64,000 bases of DNA from a virus: the IMG/VR virus record IMGVR_UViG_3300031576_000024, positions 18,992-82,991 of that record; one strand, 5' to 3'. The first letter of the stretch is position 1, and each line of letters starts with the position of its first letter. Positions 51,942 through 60,600 of this stretch are shown in pieces. The translations under genes and the position numbers were made by a program. Below the pieces are notes generated by a model that worked only from the letters and a program-made list of their open reading frames with translations, made no database searches and was not told where the DNA came from.

Positions 51942-52714
51942 TAAATAGGAGCCCCTAGTACCAGATCATCGGCTGATGTAATACCAGTATTATCGTCCAT
52001 TAAATCTATATTCTCACTTTTAGCTCTACCGTAATCTTTACCCATATTATTTGGGTCAGCTTCATACAGCCACCAGTGTTGTAACTTTTTACCTGACCTA
52101 TATTTGCCTTTGTTTTTAAGTAAATTTAAATTAGCCACGCCATTATTATAAATAACAGGAACTTCATTAACATTTATGGCTTTATTCCATACAGCATATG
52201 AATAGTGACGCCGGCTTGAAGCGCCAATTCCAACTGTAATACTGTCTACAATAAAACTACTTTCATCCGCTAGTGCCTCATCTGCTATTTTTGTAGGTGT
52301 AATTAGAATACCGTCCAGGTAAATAAGAAGTTCCTCAGATGCTCCTCTGTTAACTATTAATATTAAATTACGCCAAGACGTACTAACAGGAAACGAGTTA
52401 ATTCTGTAATTTTTTTCTACTACAGCACCAGTTCTTCTTATAGTAATTCTAAAATCTGTAGCAGAAAGTGGATTTATTCTAACTCTAACTGTGGCGGCGG
52501 CAGCTATATCACTAAGAATTGCGCCCGATTCAGCTTCTTTTGTAAACCAAATACTAATAGTAAAATTATTTCTAAAGTGGCTGCACGATACAGAAGTTGA
52601 ATCTTCTAATTGCTCTCCGGCAATATCAAAAAATACAGACTTATTATTAGAATTAGGAATAATTGGTGCTTTTATTTGGTCATCAGTAATAGCAGTTAAT
52701 TTAATTAATCCCAT
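51941..52714 (-). CDS. tail appendage with LamG/ConA-like lectin domain
   Basis: 257 aa. NFTISIWFTKEAESGAILSD, VSTSWRNLILIVNRG, LLIYLDGILITPT and HYSYAVWNKAINVNEV follow the concanavalin A/LamG jellyroll pattern. Likely carbohydrate binding in host recognition. Confidence 0.72.
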   Translation of the reverse strand: MGLIKLTAITDDQIKAPIIPNSNNKSVFFDIAGEQLEDSTSVSCSHFRNNFTISIWFTKEAESGAILSDIAAAATVRVRINPLSATDFRITIRRTGAVVEKNYRINSFPVSTSWRNLILIVNRGASEELLIYLDGILITPTKIADEALADESSFIVDSITVGIGASSRRHYSYAVWNKAINVNEVPVIYNNGVANLNLLKNKGKYRSGKKLQHWWLYEADPNNMGKDYGRAKSENIDLMDDNTGITSADDLVLGAPI

Positions 52715-52723
52715 ATCAGTATC

Positions 52724-53329
52724 TTAATAGAACATATTATTTGCTGAAGTTGTGAATATTCTATTTGAACTAGGCGAGTAATGAAAGCTATAGATATCCA
52801 TAGCATTTGCTTCTAAAGTGGGAGGTACTTGATCTCCTCCTGAAAATATGAAATTTCGACCAAATGTAACATTGTAAAATCCAACAGAAGGTTGTTTAAT
52901 TACAAGATTTACTTGCTGAGCACCAGCAGTTTTATAATTCGTAGGCTGATGTAAGGTCGTATTTTTTTGAAGGGATAAGAAAAAGCTGTTACCTAAATTC
53001 CAATCCCAAAATATATTCTTAGAATCCCCACTAAGGACTATCTCTCTTTCTTTGAACCCTTCTCCTAAGTCCCAATTTACAACAGGATCGCCGCTACTAC
53101 TGTCTTTTGTTAAATAGAAATATGTAGTGTTAAAATTAAGTTGATCCGCAGCAGGATAGGAATTCGGCCCCTGAGCAACTTCTATAGTACCACCAGGCGT
53201 TATATCTGACTTATAAGCAGTTTCACCAAATTGTCTAGAATAAAATCCACCTTCAACAGAGAACTTGTCTACTGCTATTCCTCGTAACTTTAAGTTACCA
53301 GCTATGTCTAAATGGCCGATGTGTTTCAT
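52724..53329 (-). CDS. tail fibre-like protein with FYL-type repeat
   Basis: 201 aa. MKHIGHLDIAGNLKLRG start, then GGFYSRQFGET and LNFNTTYFYLTKDSSSG, one copy of the GFY...FYLT module that recurs in the 1142-aa fibre. C-terminal beta-rich. Probably part of the fibre complex. Confidence 0.65.
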   Translation of the reverse strand: MKHIGHLDIAGNLKLRGIAVDKFSVEGGFYSRQFGETAYKSDITPGGTIEVAQGPNSYPAADQLNFNTTYFYLTKDSSSGDPVVNWDLGEGFKEREIVLSGDSKNIFWDWNLGNSFFLSLQKNTTLHQPTNYKTAGAQQVNLVIKQPSVGFYNVTFGRNFIFSGGDQVPPTLEANAMDIYSFHYSPSSNRIFTTSANNMFY

Positions 53330-53330
53330 A

Positions 53331-53687
53331 TTAATTTTTAATAGTATTTATTACCGCCGTTAAATTATTTAAGGCGTCTTGTAAACTAATTAATTCTGCT
53401 GGTGTTATTCTAACAGATTGATCTTCTGAGAACTTATTTAATTCTTCTGCGAAGTTATTTGCTAGAACCATAGCTCGCTTTTTAGTTAAACTACTATCTG
53501 TGTCAACAATAACATTAGTATTTACAACTGTAGTAGTTAATGCTTGAATTTCAACTACTTTTAATACCGTAGCTGGTCTACTTATTTTAGCTAGTAGAGC
53601 ATCAGCTTCAGCCTGCGCTTGCGTATCTGAAATAACAGTAACATTTGTTTCTATTTGTTCTCGTATTCTAACTCTATAAAATGCCAT
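53331..53687 (-). CDS. small fibre-associated protein
   Basis: 118 aa. Starts MAFYRVRIREQIETNVTVIS, alternating strands and helices; C-terminus LQDALNNLTAVINTIKN. Between two fibre genes; a fibre chaperone or connector is possible. Confidence 0.55.
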   Translation of the reverse strand: MAFYRVRIREQIETNVTVISDTQAQAEADALLAKISRPATVLKVVEIQALTTTVVNTNVIVDTDSSLTKKRAMVLANNFAEELNKFSEDQSVRITPAELISLQDALNNLTAVINTIKN

Positions 53688-53693
53688 AATTAT

Positions 53694-56600
53694 TTACCAC
53701 AACCTTTCAATATTAATTTGACTAAATCCATTAGCCGCAGATGAAGTCAAAATTGTAGTAGAGTCAGCATTAATTTGTGTACTAAATCCAAATTTAGCAT
53801 CTGTGGGAGCATTAAATCTATGTGAGAATGTAAGCGTATTATTAAAATCAAAATCCACATTACAGAACCAAGTATTTCGTAATGTTTCTGATAAGATACC
53901 ATTTGCTCCAGTGTATAGTCTTATAGTAACCTGTCTTAATCCTGAAACACCGGCATGATCGTCAAAGTTAATAGTTCCGGTCAAAAGATAAGAAAGTAAT
54001 CCGTTTGTAGATCCTGGGAACAACAAACCTGTCCCACCAGTTATATTTGTTTCAGTAGTTGTAATTGAATCATTGCCAGGTAATATAATACTGTTAACAT
54101 TACTTTCAATATTAATTACAGAACCGCCGGTAGCCGTTGAACTTCTTGTTAGATAGAAATGGTCGTGATTTACAGATAGATTTTTGTAGTTAAGATGGGC
54201 ATTAGTGCCGTCACTTATTTGAATATTTCTATCTTCTAATCCGATATTAAAGAATATTCTACCAGTTGTAGCGTTTGATCTAAGAACTATACCTATTGCT
54301 TGTCTTAAATTCGGACCAACAGGCGGTGTAGTAGTCATAGCTCCTGGTGTTGTGGACACATACAATAGTGCCCCATATGCAAATGCTGAAGTATCTAGCC
54401 CTCCTACAATACCTCGCAGTAACATTGTTAGTGTACCAGATACCCCTGTGCCATTTAAAGCCACGCCGATCGCAGGTATGGCAGGTGCCGCACCAGTGCT
54501 AGAGGCGTCTGCCAGCGTGACACGAATGACAGAGGCGGCTGCTGCGCCGGCCGAAGAAAAAGGAGCTAATATTTGTCCTCTTGTTATTGATGCTCCAGAT
54601 AGATTTACACCGGAAGTAACACTATCTCTACTTAGATCATATGGCGGCGGTGTAGTTATAGTACCAGCAAGAGTTAGTCCGCCAGATTGAACCCATAATC
54701 TAGGAAGATTACTAGCAATCTCTCTAGCGGTGAATAAAGCTACAGTATTATTTTGAAGTTCTGGAATTTGAGCAATATTTGACGTTGACTCTGTTGTAAC
54801 AGGAGCATATTGTAAATATGCTCTATTTACCCACTTATTAGCTCGTCCTTCTTCTGTTGAATAGAACTGAAGAAAGTCATATATTTGCGGATTACTAATT
54901 TGTACGTCTTCAAGATTACTTAATTTACTATAAAATAAATCTATTCCGCTACCGATAGCAGCTATCGTAATATCGTTAGCACTAGGGGTTAACGTAATAT
55001 TAGAACCAGCAATTAAACTCTTAAACTGAAGATCAACATTGGACTTTTGAGCAAATACACCAGAACCAGAACCTAAATTAGAAGCGGTGTTAACTTCGCC
55101 TATACTTCTCAAGGATACTGTGGGCTTATTTACTGAATCTGAATGTAAATAAAACGCCTGACTATCAAATATTAAAGTATCATTACGGAAAGTAGGAGGA
55201 TTACCGTCCGATTCTCGGACAAAGATACCATAGAACCCCGGAGGTGTTTCTGTTCTAAGTAAGTATTGAGTATGGTCGTCATCACCAAGTCCTGTAAGAG
55301 CACCGTGGTCTGTAATTACAGGCGTTCTATCTCTTAAACTTACTAAAACTTCATCAGTATTAGGAACATTTTGAGTGATATAAAAGTCATTAACATCAAA
55401 TGCTACTACATTAATTCCGCTTAAACTTTCACTGTCATTTGAATGTTTAACTGTGATACCATAGAAATTCGCCGCATCAGCACTTGTTATATCAGTAGAC
55501 ATGACAACTGCTTTACCACTTACAGCAGAACTAAAGTAGAAAAAAGCAGTATTTGGACCGCTAGTATCAGCTTCGTCAAATCCTATAACTCTATCATCAT
55601 TATTAAATGCTTGAACAATTAAGTTTTTGTTATTTAAATTGTGATTTATAGTCCATTCAACAGCAGCAATTCCTTGAGTATGAACAAATGCTGCTGCATT
55701 TGTTGATGAAATAACAGTAGTAGTAGTCTGTGTTGTACTTTGATTTCGTAAACTTACAGTTGGCTTACCAGTCGAATCTGAATGTAAGTAGAAATCGGCA
55801 CTATCAAATATTAAAGTATCCTTCTTAAAGGTAGGAGGATTACCGTCCGATTCTCGGACAAAGATACCATAGAACCCCGGAGGTGTTTCTGTTCTAAGTA
55901 AGTATTGAGTATGGTCGTCATCACCAAGTCCTGTAAGAGCACCGTGGTCTGTAACTCCGCTCCCGCTACCTACTGAACCTCTAAAGTTAACTACAACTTC
56001 ATCTGTATTAGGTGAATTCTGAGTTACGTAGAAATCATTAGAATTAAAAGCAATTACATTAATGCCACGGAAACTTTGACTGTCATTACTGTGTTTAACT
56101 GTAATACCGTAGAATCCTGGATTCGCGGCAGCAGAAACTATAGAATCAACTATAGTTGAGAGGTTAGCAAACCTATCACCTAAACTTATAAAGACTTTAT
56201 TATCATCTTTATAGTTTACATAGAAATCTTCTGGATCAAGTAATAAATCAGCAAACGGTGTTAGTCTAGGTACATTGGCATTGTCTGTATGTCTGACAAG
56301 AAGATAAAATGGATCTAGCGGTAATAATTCAGCGGCCCCTAGAGCGCCTGTTGATACAATTACTCTACCATTAATACTTGAATCGAAGTAGAAGAATGCC
56401 GTATTAGGATCGCTTACATCTGCTTCACCAGGAATGATAACCCTGTCTTGGTCATCAAATACTTGTACCATAACAGGAGAGATGCCGAAGTTGTGGTTAA
56501 TAATCCACTCGCCGCCTGAAGCAGAGAAGATCCTAGATAAGCCAAATGAATTCTTAGCATTAACAACAGCAGTTCCTCTAAACGGATTCCCCTTTTTAGG

Positions 56601-57122
56601 AGTTAAATAGAAATCACTAGTGTTAAAGAAAAGAGCATCTGTAAAAGGAGGACTAAATGATGTAGCTGCTTCCGCACCAATCTCAGCAATTCTTTGCATC
56701 CTTTGATCGGGAAGGCCGTAGAACCCGCCTTCCGATCCGATACCCAATGCGCCAGCATCAAGACCGATAACCGTAACCATGCCTGTAACTTGGTCAATGC
56801 ACAGGTAATCAACCCATACAGGGACTAACTCTGTGCCTGTGTTACGCTGAATACAGAACTTATCTAAGGTTTTATCGTAGAAGAGCCTAAACTGATTCTT
56901 GAACGTTACCGTATTACTAGTCTGTTCACCGAACTCTAAGCCTGCTAGAACTCTGTCAGCGTTAACAAAATCATCACCTGTCTCAACGTCCTGTACCTGC
57001 GCACGCGCGACCGCTTTTAATACAGCAAAATCTTGACGAAAATTTCCCCACTGGAAATTCAAACGTTTACCGAATAGCGGTAACGGACTGTAGAATTCAG
57101 GGTTAGACTGAATCTCAGGCAT
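53694..57122 (-). CDS. large modular tail fibre protein
   Basis: 1142 aa. Seven copies of a GFYG(I/L)...FDS.DFYLT... module, two copies of [17 protein letters not shown] (a trimeric-fibre motif known in phage fibres), two copies of a [20 protein letters not shown] type module, and a C-terminal domain from about 780. Likely the trimeric receptor-binding fibre. Contains a 124-bp exact DNA repeat. First long gene of the late operon. Confidence 0.82.
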   Translation of the reverse strand: MPEIQSNPEFYSPLPLFGKRLNFQWGNFRQDFAVLKAVARAQVQDVETGDDFVNADRVLAGLEFGEQTSNTVTFKNQFRLFYDKTLDKFCIQRNTGTELVPVWVDYLCIDQVTGMVTVIGLDAGALGIGSEGGFYGLPDQRMQRIAEIGAEAATSFSPPFTDALFFNTSDFYLTPKKGNPFRGTAVVNAKNSFGLSRIFSASGGEWIINHNFGISPVMVQVFDDQDRVIIPGEADVSDPNTAFFYFDSSINGRVIVSTGALGAAELLPLDPFYLLVRHTDNANVPRLTPFADLLLDPEDFYVNYKDDNKVFISLGDRFANLSTIVDSIVSAAANPGFYGITVKHSNDSQSFRGINVIAFNSNDFYVTQNSPNTDEVVVNFRGSVGSGSGVTDHGALTGLGDDDHTQYLLRTETPPGFYGIFVRESDGNPPTFKKDTLIFDSADFYLHSDSTGKPTVSLRNQSTTQTTTTVISSTNAAAFVHTQGIAAVEWTINHNLNNKNLIVQAFNNDDRVIGFDEADTSGPNTAFFYFSSAVSGKAVVMSTDITSADAANFYGITVKHSNDSESLSGINVVAFDVNDFYITQNVPNTDEVLVSLRDRTPVITDHGALTGLGDDDHTQYLLRTETPPGFYGIFVRESDGNPPTFRNDTLIFDSQAFYLHSDSVNKPTVSLRSIGEVNTASNLGSGSGVFAQKSNVDLQFKSLIAGSNITLTPSANDITIAAIGSGIDLFYSKLSNLEDVQISNPQIYDFLQFYSTEEGRANKWVNRAYLQYAPVTTESTSNIAQIPELQNNTVALFTAREIASNLPRLWVQSGGLTLAGTITTPPPYDLSRDSVTSGVNLSGASITRGQILAPFSSAGAAAASVIRVTLADASSTGAAPAIPAIGVALNGTGVSGTLTMLLRGIVGGLDTSAFAYGALLYVSTTPGAMTTTPPVGPNLRQAIGIVLRSNATTGRIFFNIGLEDRNIQISDGTNAHLNYKNLSVNHDHFYLTRSSTATGGSVINIESNVNSIILPGNDSITTTETNITGGTGLLFPGSTNGLLSYLLTGTINFDDHAGVSGLRQVTIRLYTGANGILSETLRNTWFCNVDFDFNNTLTFSHRFNAPTDAKFGFSTQINADSTTILTSSAANGFSQINIERLW
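55192..55315. repeat. 124-bp exact direct repeat, copy 1
   Basis: Identical to 55831-55954; starts GTAGGAGGATTACCGTCCG and ends GTGGTCTGTAA. Encodes [12 protein letters not shown] and [17 protein letters not shown] segments of the fibre. Confidence 0.95.
55831..55954. repeat. 124-bp exact direct repeat, copy 2
   Basis: Offset of 639 bp (213 codons) from copy 1. Sequence identity extends weakly beyond (ACTATCAAATATTAAAGTAT shared upstream), so the whole ~213-residue block is a duplicated unit with a homogenised core. Confidence 0.95.
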
Positions 57123-57400
57123 TAAACTTCACCATCCCATACGTCTCTAACGTAGAATACTGATAGAGGTTGGTCGAATGTATACCAGTTAGGCGTGCTC
57201 AATGCACTTTCCTTTGTCCATACTGTTTCATGTTCTTGTATGCGCTCCGGTACAATATCAAAATCTTCGGGGTTTAGAAACAAGTCCTCAGGAGAACCAG
57301 TGTTTAAAAGATGTTCGTCATTGATCGGTAAAGACCATATTGAACTTTTAGCATCAGGTTCCCTGACACTTCTAAGACGTTTCCACTGTGTCGTAGCCAC
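57122..57400 (-). CDS. small virion-block protein
   Basis: 92 aa. [20 protein letters not shown], aromatic C-terminus with [10 protein letters not shown]. The LFLNPEDFD stretch echoes LLLDPEDFY of the fibre module. Likely fibre or tail related. Confidence 0.58.
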   Translation of the reverse strand: MATTQWKRLRSVREPDAKSSIWSLPINDEHLLNTGSPEDLFLNPEDFDIVPERIQEHETVWTKESALSTPNWYTFDQPLSVFYVRDVWDGEV

Positions 57401-57401
57401 A

Positions 57402-57704
57402 TTAGACGCCTGGACGCCAGCTTATCGTTACAACTACACCAGACGCTAAAGCGGGTACACGGAAACCCTTATCAAATATCGCATGTGGGTTCCATTCAGT
57501 AGAATTGTCTGCGGGGACCGTAACATCACCTACACCTACCGTAATATCGCCTTTAACAGAGCCTTGTGTGAAAGCTATATCCACAGCACCGGCTGTAGAA
57601 TTCGCTACCAGTACGTTATGTACTGCTACTGAATCTCCACCGTTTAACTGCGTAACACCGCTTGTACTATCTAGTCGTGTTACCACGGTTCCATAATGAC
57701 TCAT
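57402..57704 (-). CDS. small beta-rich protein, first gene of the late operon
   Basis: 100 aa, Val/Thr/Gly-rich (VAVHNVLVANSTAGAVDIAF, ALASGVVVTISWRPG). Compact beta fold as in small virion or decoration proteins. GGAG ribosome site upstream. Confidence 0.6.
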   Translation of the reverse strand: MSHYGTVVTRLDSTSGVTQLNGGDSVAVHNVLVANSTAGAVDIAFTQGSVKGDITVGVGDVTVPADNSTEWNPHAIFDKGFRVPALASGVVVTISWRPGV

Positions 57705-57748
57705 TATCTGCTCCTTTAATCGTAGTCCGAACAGACTACTACTCTATG

Positions 57749-57758
57749 TAATTATACC
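57749..57758 (-). promoter_or_regulatory. probable late promoter GGTATAATTA (leftward)
   Basis: Minus strand GAATATGGTATAATTACA, 45 bases before the 100-aa gene. Back-to-back with the rightward copy at 57809, separated by 50 bases. Confidence 0.6.
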
Positions 57759-57808
57759 ATATTCAAATCACTTCAAGTAAACATATCACATGTCGGCCAA
57801 AGATTAAG

Positions 57809-57818
57809 GTATAATTAA
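57809..57818 (+). promoter_or_regulatory. probable promoter GGTATAATTA (rightward)
   Basis: AAAGATTAAGGTATAATTAAG, before GGGAGAGG and the HNH gene at 57856. Matches the site at 30352 over 19 bases. Confidence 0.6.
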
Positions 57819-57855
57819 GTGATAAAGGGAGAGGATCAAATAATCGAGGTATTAT

Positions 57856-58353
57856 ATGCACTACAAAGATATTTCAGGACAAAGATTTGGCAAATTAATT
57901 GCTGTATCATATGCGTACAATAAACGTTATGCTTACTGGCATTGTATGTGTGACTGTGGAAATACAGCCGTAATAAGAAGTGATACATTAAAGAATGGTA
58001 ATACTGAGTCATGCGGTTGCTTAGCTAAAGAGTGGACACAGACAGGTAAGATGAACCGTAAACATGGTATGCGTAAACATACTATTTACAAAGCCTGGAT
58101 TGCAATGAAACAGCGGTGTAATAATCCAAAGAATAAATCTTATAAAGATTACGGAGGACGCGGTATTAAAGTCTGTGACCGATGGTTAGAATCATTTGAT
58201 AACTTTAGAGATGACATGTTTCCTACGTGGCAAGAAAGTTTAACATTAGACCGAGTTAACAACGATGGCAACTATGAACCCGGTAATGTTAAGTGGTCAA
58301 CATGGAAGGAACAAGGCAATAACAGAAGGTCAAAGACATGCATGACTTCATAA
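57856..58353 (+). CDS. YGGRG-type HNH homing endonuclease-like, copy H, with N-terminal zinc finger
   Basis: 165 aa. N-terminal part GQRFGKLIAVSYAYNKRYAY and CMCDCGNTAVIR ... ESCGC is a four-Cys zinc unit absent from the other copies; then [32 protein letters not shown] and NNRR. No C-terminal AP2-like tail. Overlaps the integrase start by 16 bases. Confidence 0.82.
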   Translation: MHYKDISGQRFGKLIAVSYAYNKRYAYWHCMCDCGNTAVIRSDTLKNGNTESCGCLAKEWTQTGKMNRKHGMRKHTIYKAWIAMKQRCNNPKNKSYKDYGGRGIKVCDRWLESFDNFRDDMFPTWQESLTLDRVNNDGNYEPGNVKWSTWKEQGNNRRSKTCMTS

Positions 58354-59138
58354 AAAGCCTATATGGCCGTCCTAGTACCATTACTACCTATAATAGTCTG
58401 TTCAAAAATCACATAGAACCGTTTGTTATAACACCTGTAACTGAACAACACCTTACTTCTTTGGTAAAACACTGGACCAGAGAAGGGATGTCAGAGAAGA
58501 CTATTAAACAAATGGTCCAACTTACTAATCAATATGCTAGATGGACAGGCCAAGCTCCTCTGCACACAGCACCTATAATTAGGAAGATTCAAAAGAGTAA
58601 ACAAGAGACAAAGATAAAGTCACTTACAAGTAAAGAAGCTAAATTACTCTTAGACTATTTAAGTGCTAAACAGTTATCGACATTGTATATTATCTGCTTG
58701 TTCGGAATACATGCGGGACTGAGAAGAGGCGAAATCTTTGGTTTACAATACGGGGACATAGATCCTTTGCGTAATCGCATAACCGTGTCTAGGCAGTACG
58801 GAGGTGCGCCGACAAAGAACGGGAAGACTAGGCAGGTACCGTTGAGTGAAAGATTAGCCAAAGCACTAGAACAACGAGACTACTTGACAAAACCGTCTAG
58901 AGAGGCTATTTTCAACGTTTTCGATCCCAACCCTGATTTGAAGAAGGTGACTATATTATTAGGAATTCGTGATATTACAATACATGATTTAAGACACACA
59001 TTTGCAACCCTAGCCCTGGAATCAGGTGTCTCACCTAGAACGGTGCAGTCGTGGTTGGGGCATTCATCATTAACAACAACTCTAAATATCTATTGGAGTT
59101 CGTTGCCCACAGAACAAAGGATGGATTTTGCCCCGTAA
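58338..59138 (+). CDS. tyrosine recombinase (integrase family)
   Basis: 266 aa. N-terminal SAM-like core-binding domain, then catalytic domain: HAGLRRGEIFGL (Arg I), GKTRQVPLS (beta-hairpin Lys), HDLRHTFATLAL (His and Arg II), GHSS (His III) and NIYW (Tyr nucleophile). Full set present, so likely active. Could integrate the phage, resolve multimers or move a local element. No excisionase or repressor recognised nearby. Confidence 0.9.
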   Translation: MHDFIKSLYGRPSTITTYNSLFKNHIEPFVITPVTEQHLTSLVKHWTREGMSEKTIKQMVQLTNQYARWTGQAPLHTAPIIRKIQKSKQETKIKSLTSKEAKLLLDYLSAKQLSTLYIICLFGIHAGLRRGEIFGLQYGDIDPLRNRITVSRQYGGAPTKNGKTRQVPLSERLAKALEQRDYLTKPSREAIFNVFDPNPDLKKVTILLGIRDITIHDLRHTFATLALESGVSPRTVQSWLGHSSLTTTLNIYWSSLPTEQRMDFAP

Positions 59139-59186
59139 AGATCCTACAGTGGCTAATCAACTATTACGAGAAAGAAAGATCAAAAC

Positions 59187-59690
59187 ATGCGCATTACTAG
59201 AAGAATCATCAATCAGTGCTCTTTAGTTAAAGTGGAACACAAGCAGAGCACTTGGCAGTATGAGGACTATTATGACTTTTACTACTACCACAAGAAGGTC
59301 TGCTCTGCGTTCTTCAACTCAGAACACAACCAGACCATCACAGCAATATGTGAGCCCTGGTCTTCAGTGCGTAACGCTAAGAATGAGATGTTTCTAACTA
59401 GAATCAATAGGATAGAAGACGAAATTCACGGAGTAGACGTAATAGACGCAGAATACATCCAAGCTCTCTACATGGAGCATAAGGCCACAGAACAGGCTAG
59501 AGCTGCGCATTTATCTGATGAACATAAGCAAATGACAGATCCCAGGTTAAACCAGTTCACAGCTAATGAATTCGCTAAGATGTACCAACAGAACATCGAA
59601 GACCTAATGAATAAGTGGAAGATCATATCTCCTACTAAGATCAGTCCTAAGGTGTACTCCCAGAGTGTAAAGATCACAACAGTAAAATGA
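59187..59690 (+). CDS. hypothetical protein
   Basis: 167 aa, aromatic N-terminal region (WQYEDYYDFYYYHKKVC), then helical; KMYQQNIEDLMNKWKI near the end. No family recognised. Plus strand, downstream of the integrase. Confidence 0.6.
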   Translation: MRITRRIINQCSLVKVEHKQSTWQYEDYYDFYYYHKKVCSAFFNSEHNQTITAICEPWSSVRNAKNEMFLTRINRIEDEIHGVDVIDAEYIQALYMEHKATEQARAAHLSDEHKQMTDPRLNQFTANEFAKMYQQNIEDLMNKWKIISPTKISPKVYSQSVKITTVK

Positions 59691-59848
59691 CCAAAAGAAA
59701 CGATATCAAAGGCGTATCCATAGTTGTCTCCAATAAGGTTGACTATAAGAATTACGGCGAATTGAACATCGTTTACGAAAATAATTTAATCTTAGAGGAA
59801 TTATCTTTCTTTATTTATTACGATAACTTCGTGAAGGTGACACACTAA
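59687..59848 (+). CDS. 53-aa hypothetical protein
   Basis: Read by hand from the gap: MTKRNDIKGVSIVVSNKVD start, LSFFIYYDNFVKVTH end. ATGA overlap with the previous gene. Beta-rich and aromatic, similar in style to the three small genes that follow. Confidence 0.6.
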   Translation: MTKRNDIKGVSIVVSNKVDYKNYGELNIVYENNLILEELSFFIYYDNFVKVTH

Positions 59849-59865
59849 ACCCTACGTGGTCAAAT

Positions 59866-59938
59866 ACTTTGGCCTAGTGGTAGAGTGGATGGTAAACCAT
59901 CAGCTAGGCGAACACGCCCCTTTCATTCGTAAAGGTAC
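59866..59938 (+). ncRNA. structured hairpin-rich segment with tRNA D-arm-like sequence
   Basis: Nested stem CCTAG...GATGG-TAAA-CCATC...CTAGG, then GGCG-AACA-CGCC and CCTTT-CATTCGT-AAAGG. TAGTGGTAGAG resembles a tRNA D-arm, and TACTTTG / AAAGGTA could form an acceptor-like stem, but the anticodon and T-arms are not canonical. Role unknown. Confidence 0.35.
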
Positions 59939-59941
59939 ACT

Positions 59942-60214
59942 ATGTTCATAGACGATGATCTTTTCAACAACTACACAGTAATGATAACTAGCGGCAACGG
60001 CTATGACTACATATGTATCCTAGGCTGTGGTAAACAAGTCACCACGTTCCGTATAGAGAATATTATCTATAGTGACACCCTTAACTGCCCATCTTACATA
60101 TTGATTAAATACCATGCAGGTTGGGAAACCTATGCGCCCTTGATAGTAGAGTATTGCATCAATGATTTAAAGATCAACACTCTAGAGCTGATTGATGTAT
60201 ATGCCTGCAACTAG
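59942..60214 (+). CDS. small hypothetical protein
   Basis: 90 aa, beta-rich with aromatic and Cys residues (YDYICILGCGKQVTTFRI, LIVEYCINDLKINTLELIDV). Starts directly after the structured segment. Unrecognised. Confidence 0.55.
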   Translation: MFIDDDLFNNYTVMITSGNGYDYICILGCGKQVTTFRIENIIYSDTLNCPSYILIKYHAGWETYAPLIVEYCINDLKINTLELIDVYACN

Positions 60215-60443
60215 AGCACTATTCAGTAAATACCATGTAGAGGCATGGCCCGGTCACGGGGTTCATAAGACAACTAACATCAGGTTAAACTTTGTGGCCG
60301 ATAACGTTATAGTGTCCTGGGGCTCTATCTACGTATTTGACGGTAAGGACATAGAGCTTCACTGCTCTTATCGCTTCTTACCTCTGGCCGTTGAGTGGCT
60401 GGTGAACGAATATCCCTCTAGGAGCTTCTACCGTGTTACGTAG
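60201..60443 (+). CDS. small hypothetical protein
   Basis: 80 aa from ATG 60201 (MPATRALFSKYH); the frame is open to 60192. LNFVADNVIVSWGSIYVFDG and LPLAVEWLVNEYP; the PL.VE..VN pattern loosely repeats the previous gene (PLIVEYCIN). Overlaps the previous stop. Confidence 0.52.
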   Translation: MPATRALFSKYHVEAWPGHGVHKTTNIRLNFVADNVIVSWGSIYVFDGKDIELHCSYRFLPLAVEWLVNEYPSRSFYRVT

Positions 60444-60600
60444 AGACTATAATCGTTACAAACTATTCCCGTCACACAATAGGTCTTTTGTATACATTTT
60501 TTATGACTACAATCTTGGATACTTCATAGAGCATTTGAAAATTGACCTTCTTAACGTTATTAGCATCAATAAGGCATTCCTTGGTACCCGCACCTCTTAG
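60433..60600 (+). CDS. 55-aa hypothetical protein
   Basis: Read by hand from GTG 60433: MLRRDYNRYKLFPSHNRSF, ends in ALG-like LGTRTS and TAG. Overlaps the previous stop by 11 bases. Aromatic, like its neighbours. Last gene before the gene-free region. Confidence 0.5.
   Translation: MLRRDYNRYKLFPSHNRSFVYIFYDYNLGYFIEHLKIDLLNVISINKAFLGTRTS

Noticed and set aside
59866-59938. Canonical tRNA gene
   Set aside because: No symmetric 7-base anticodon loop with 5-bp stem and no TTC-type T-arm on either strand.
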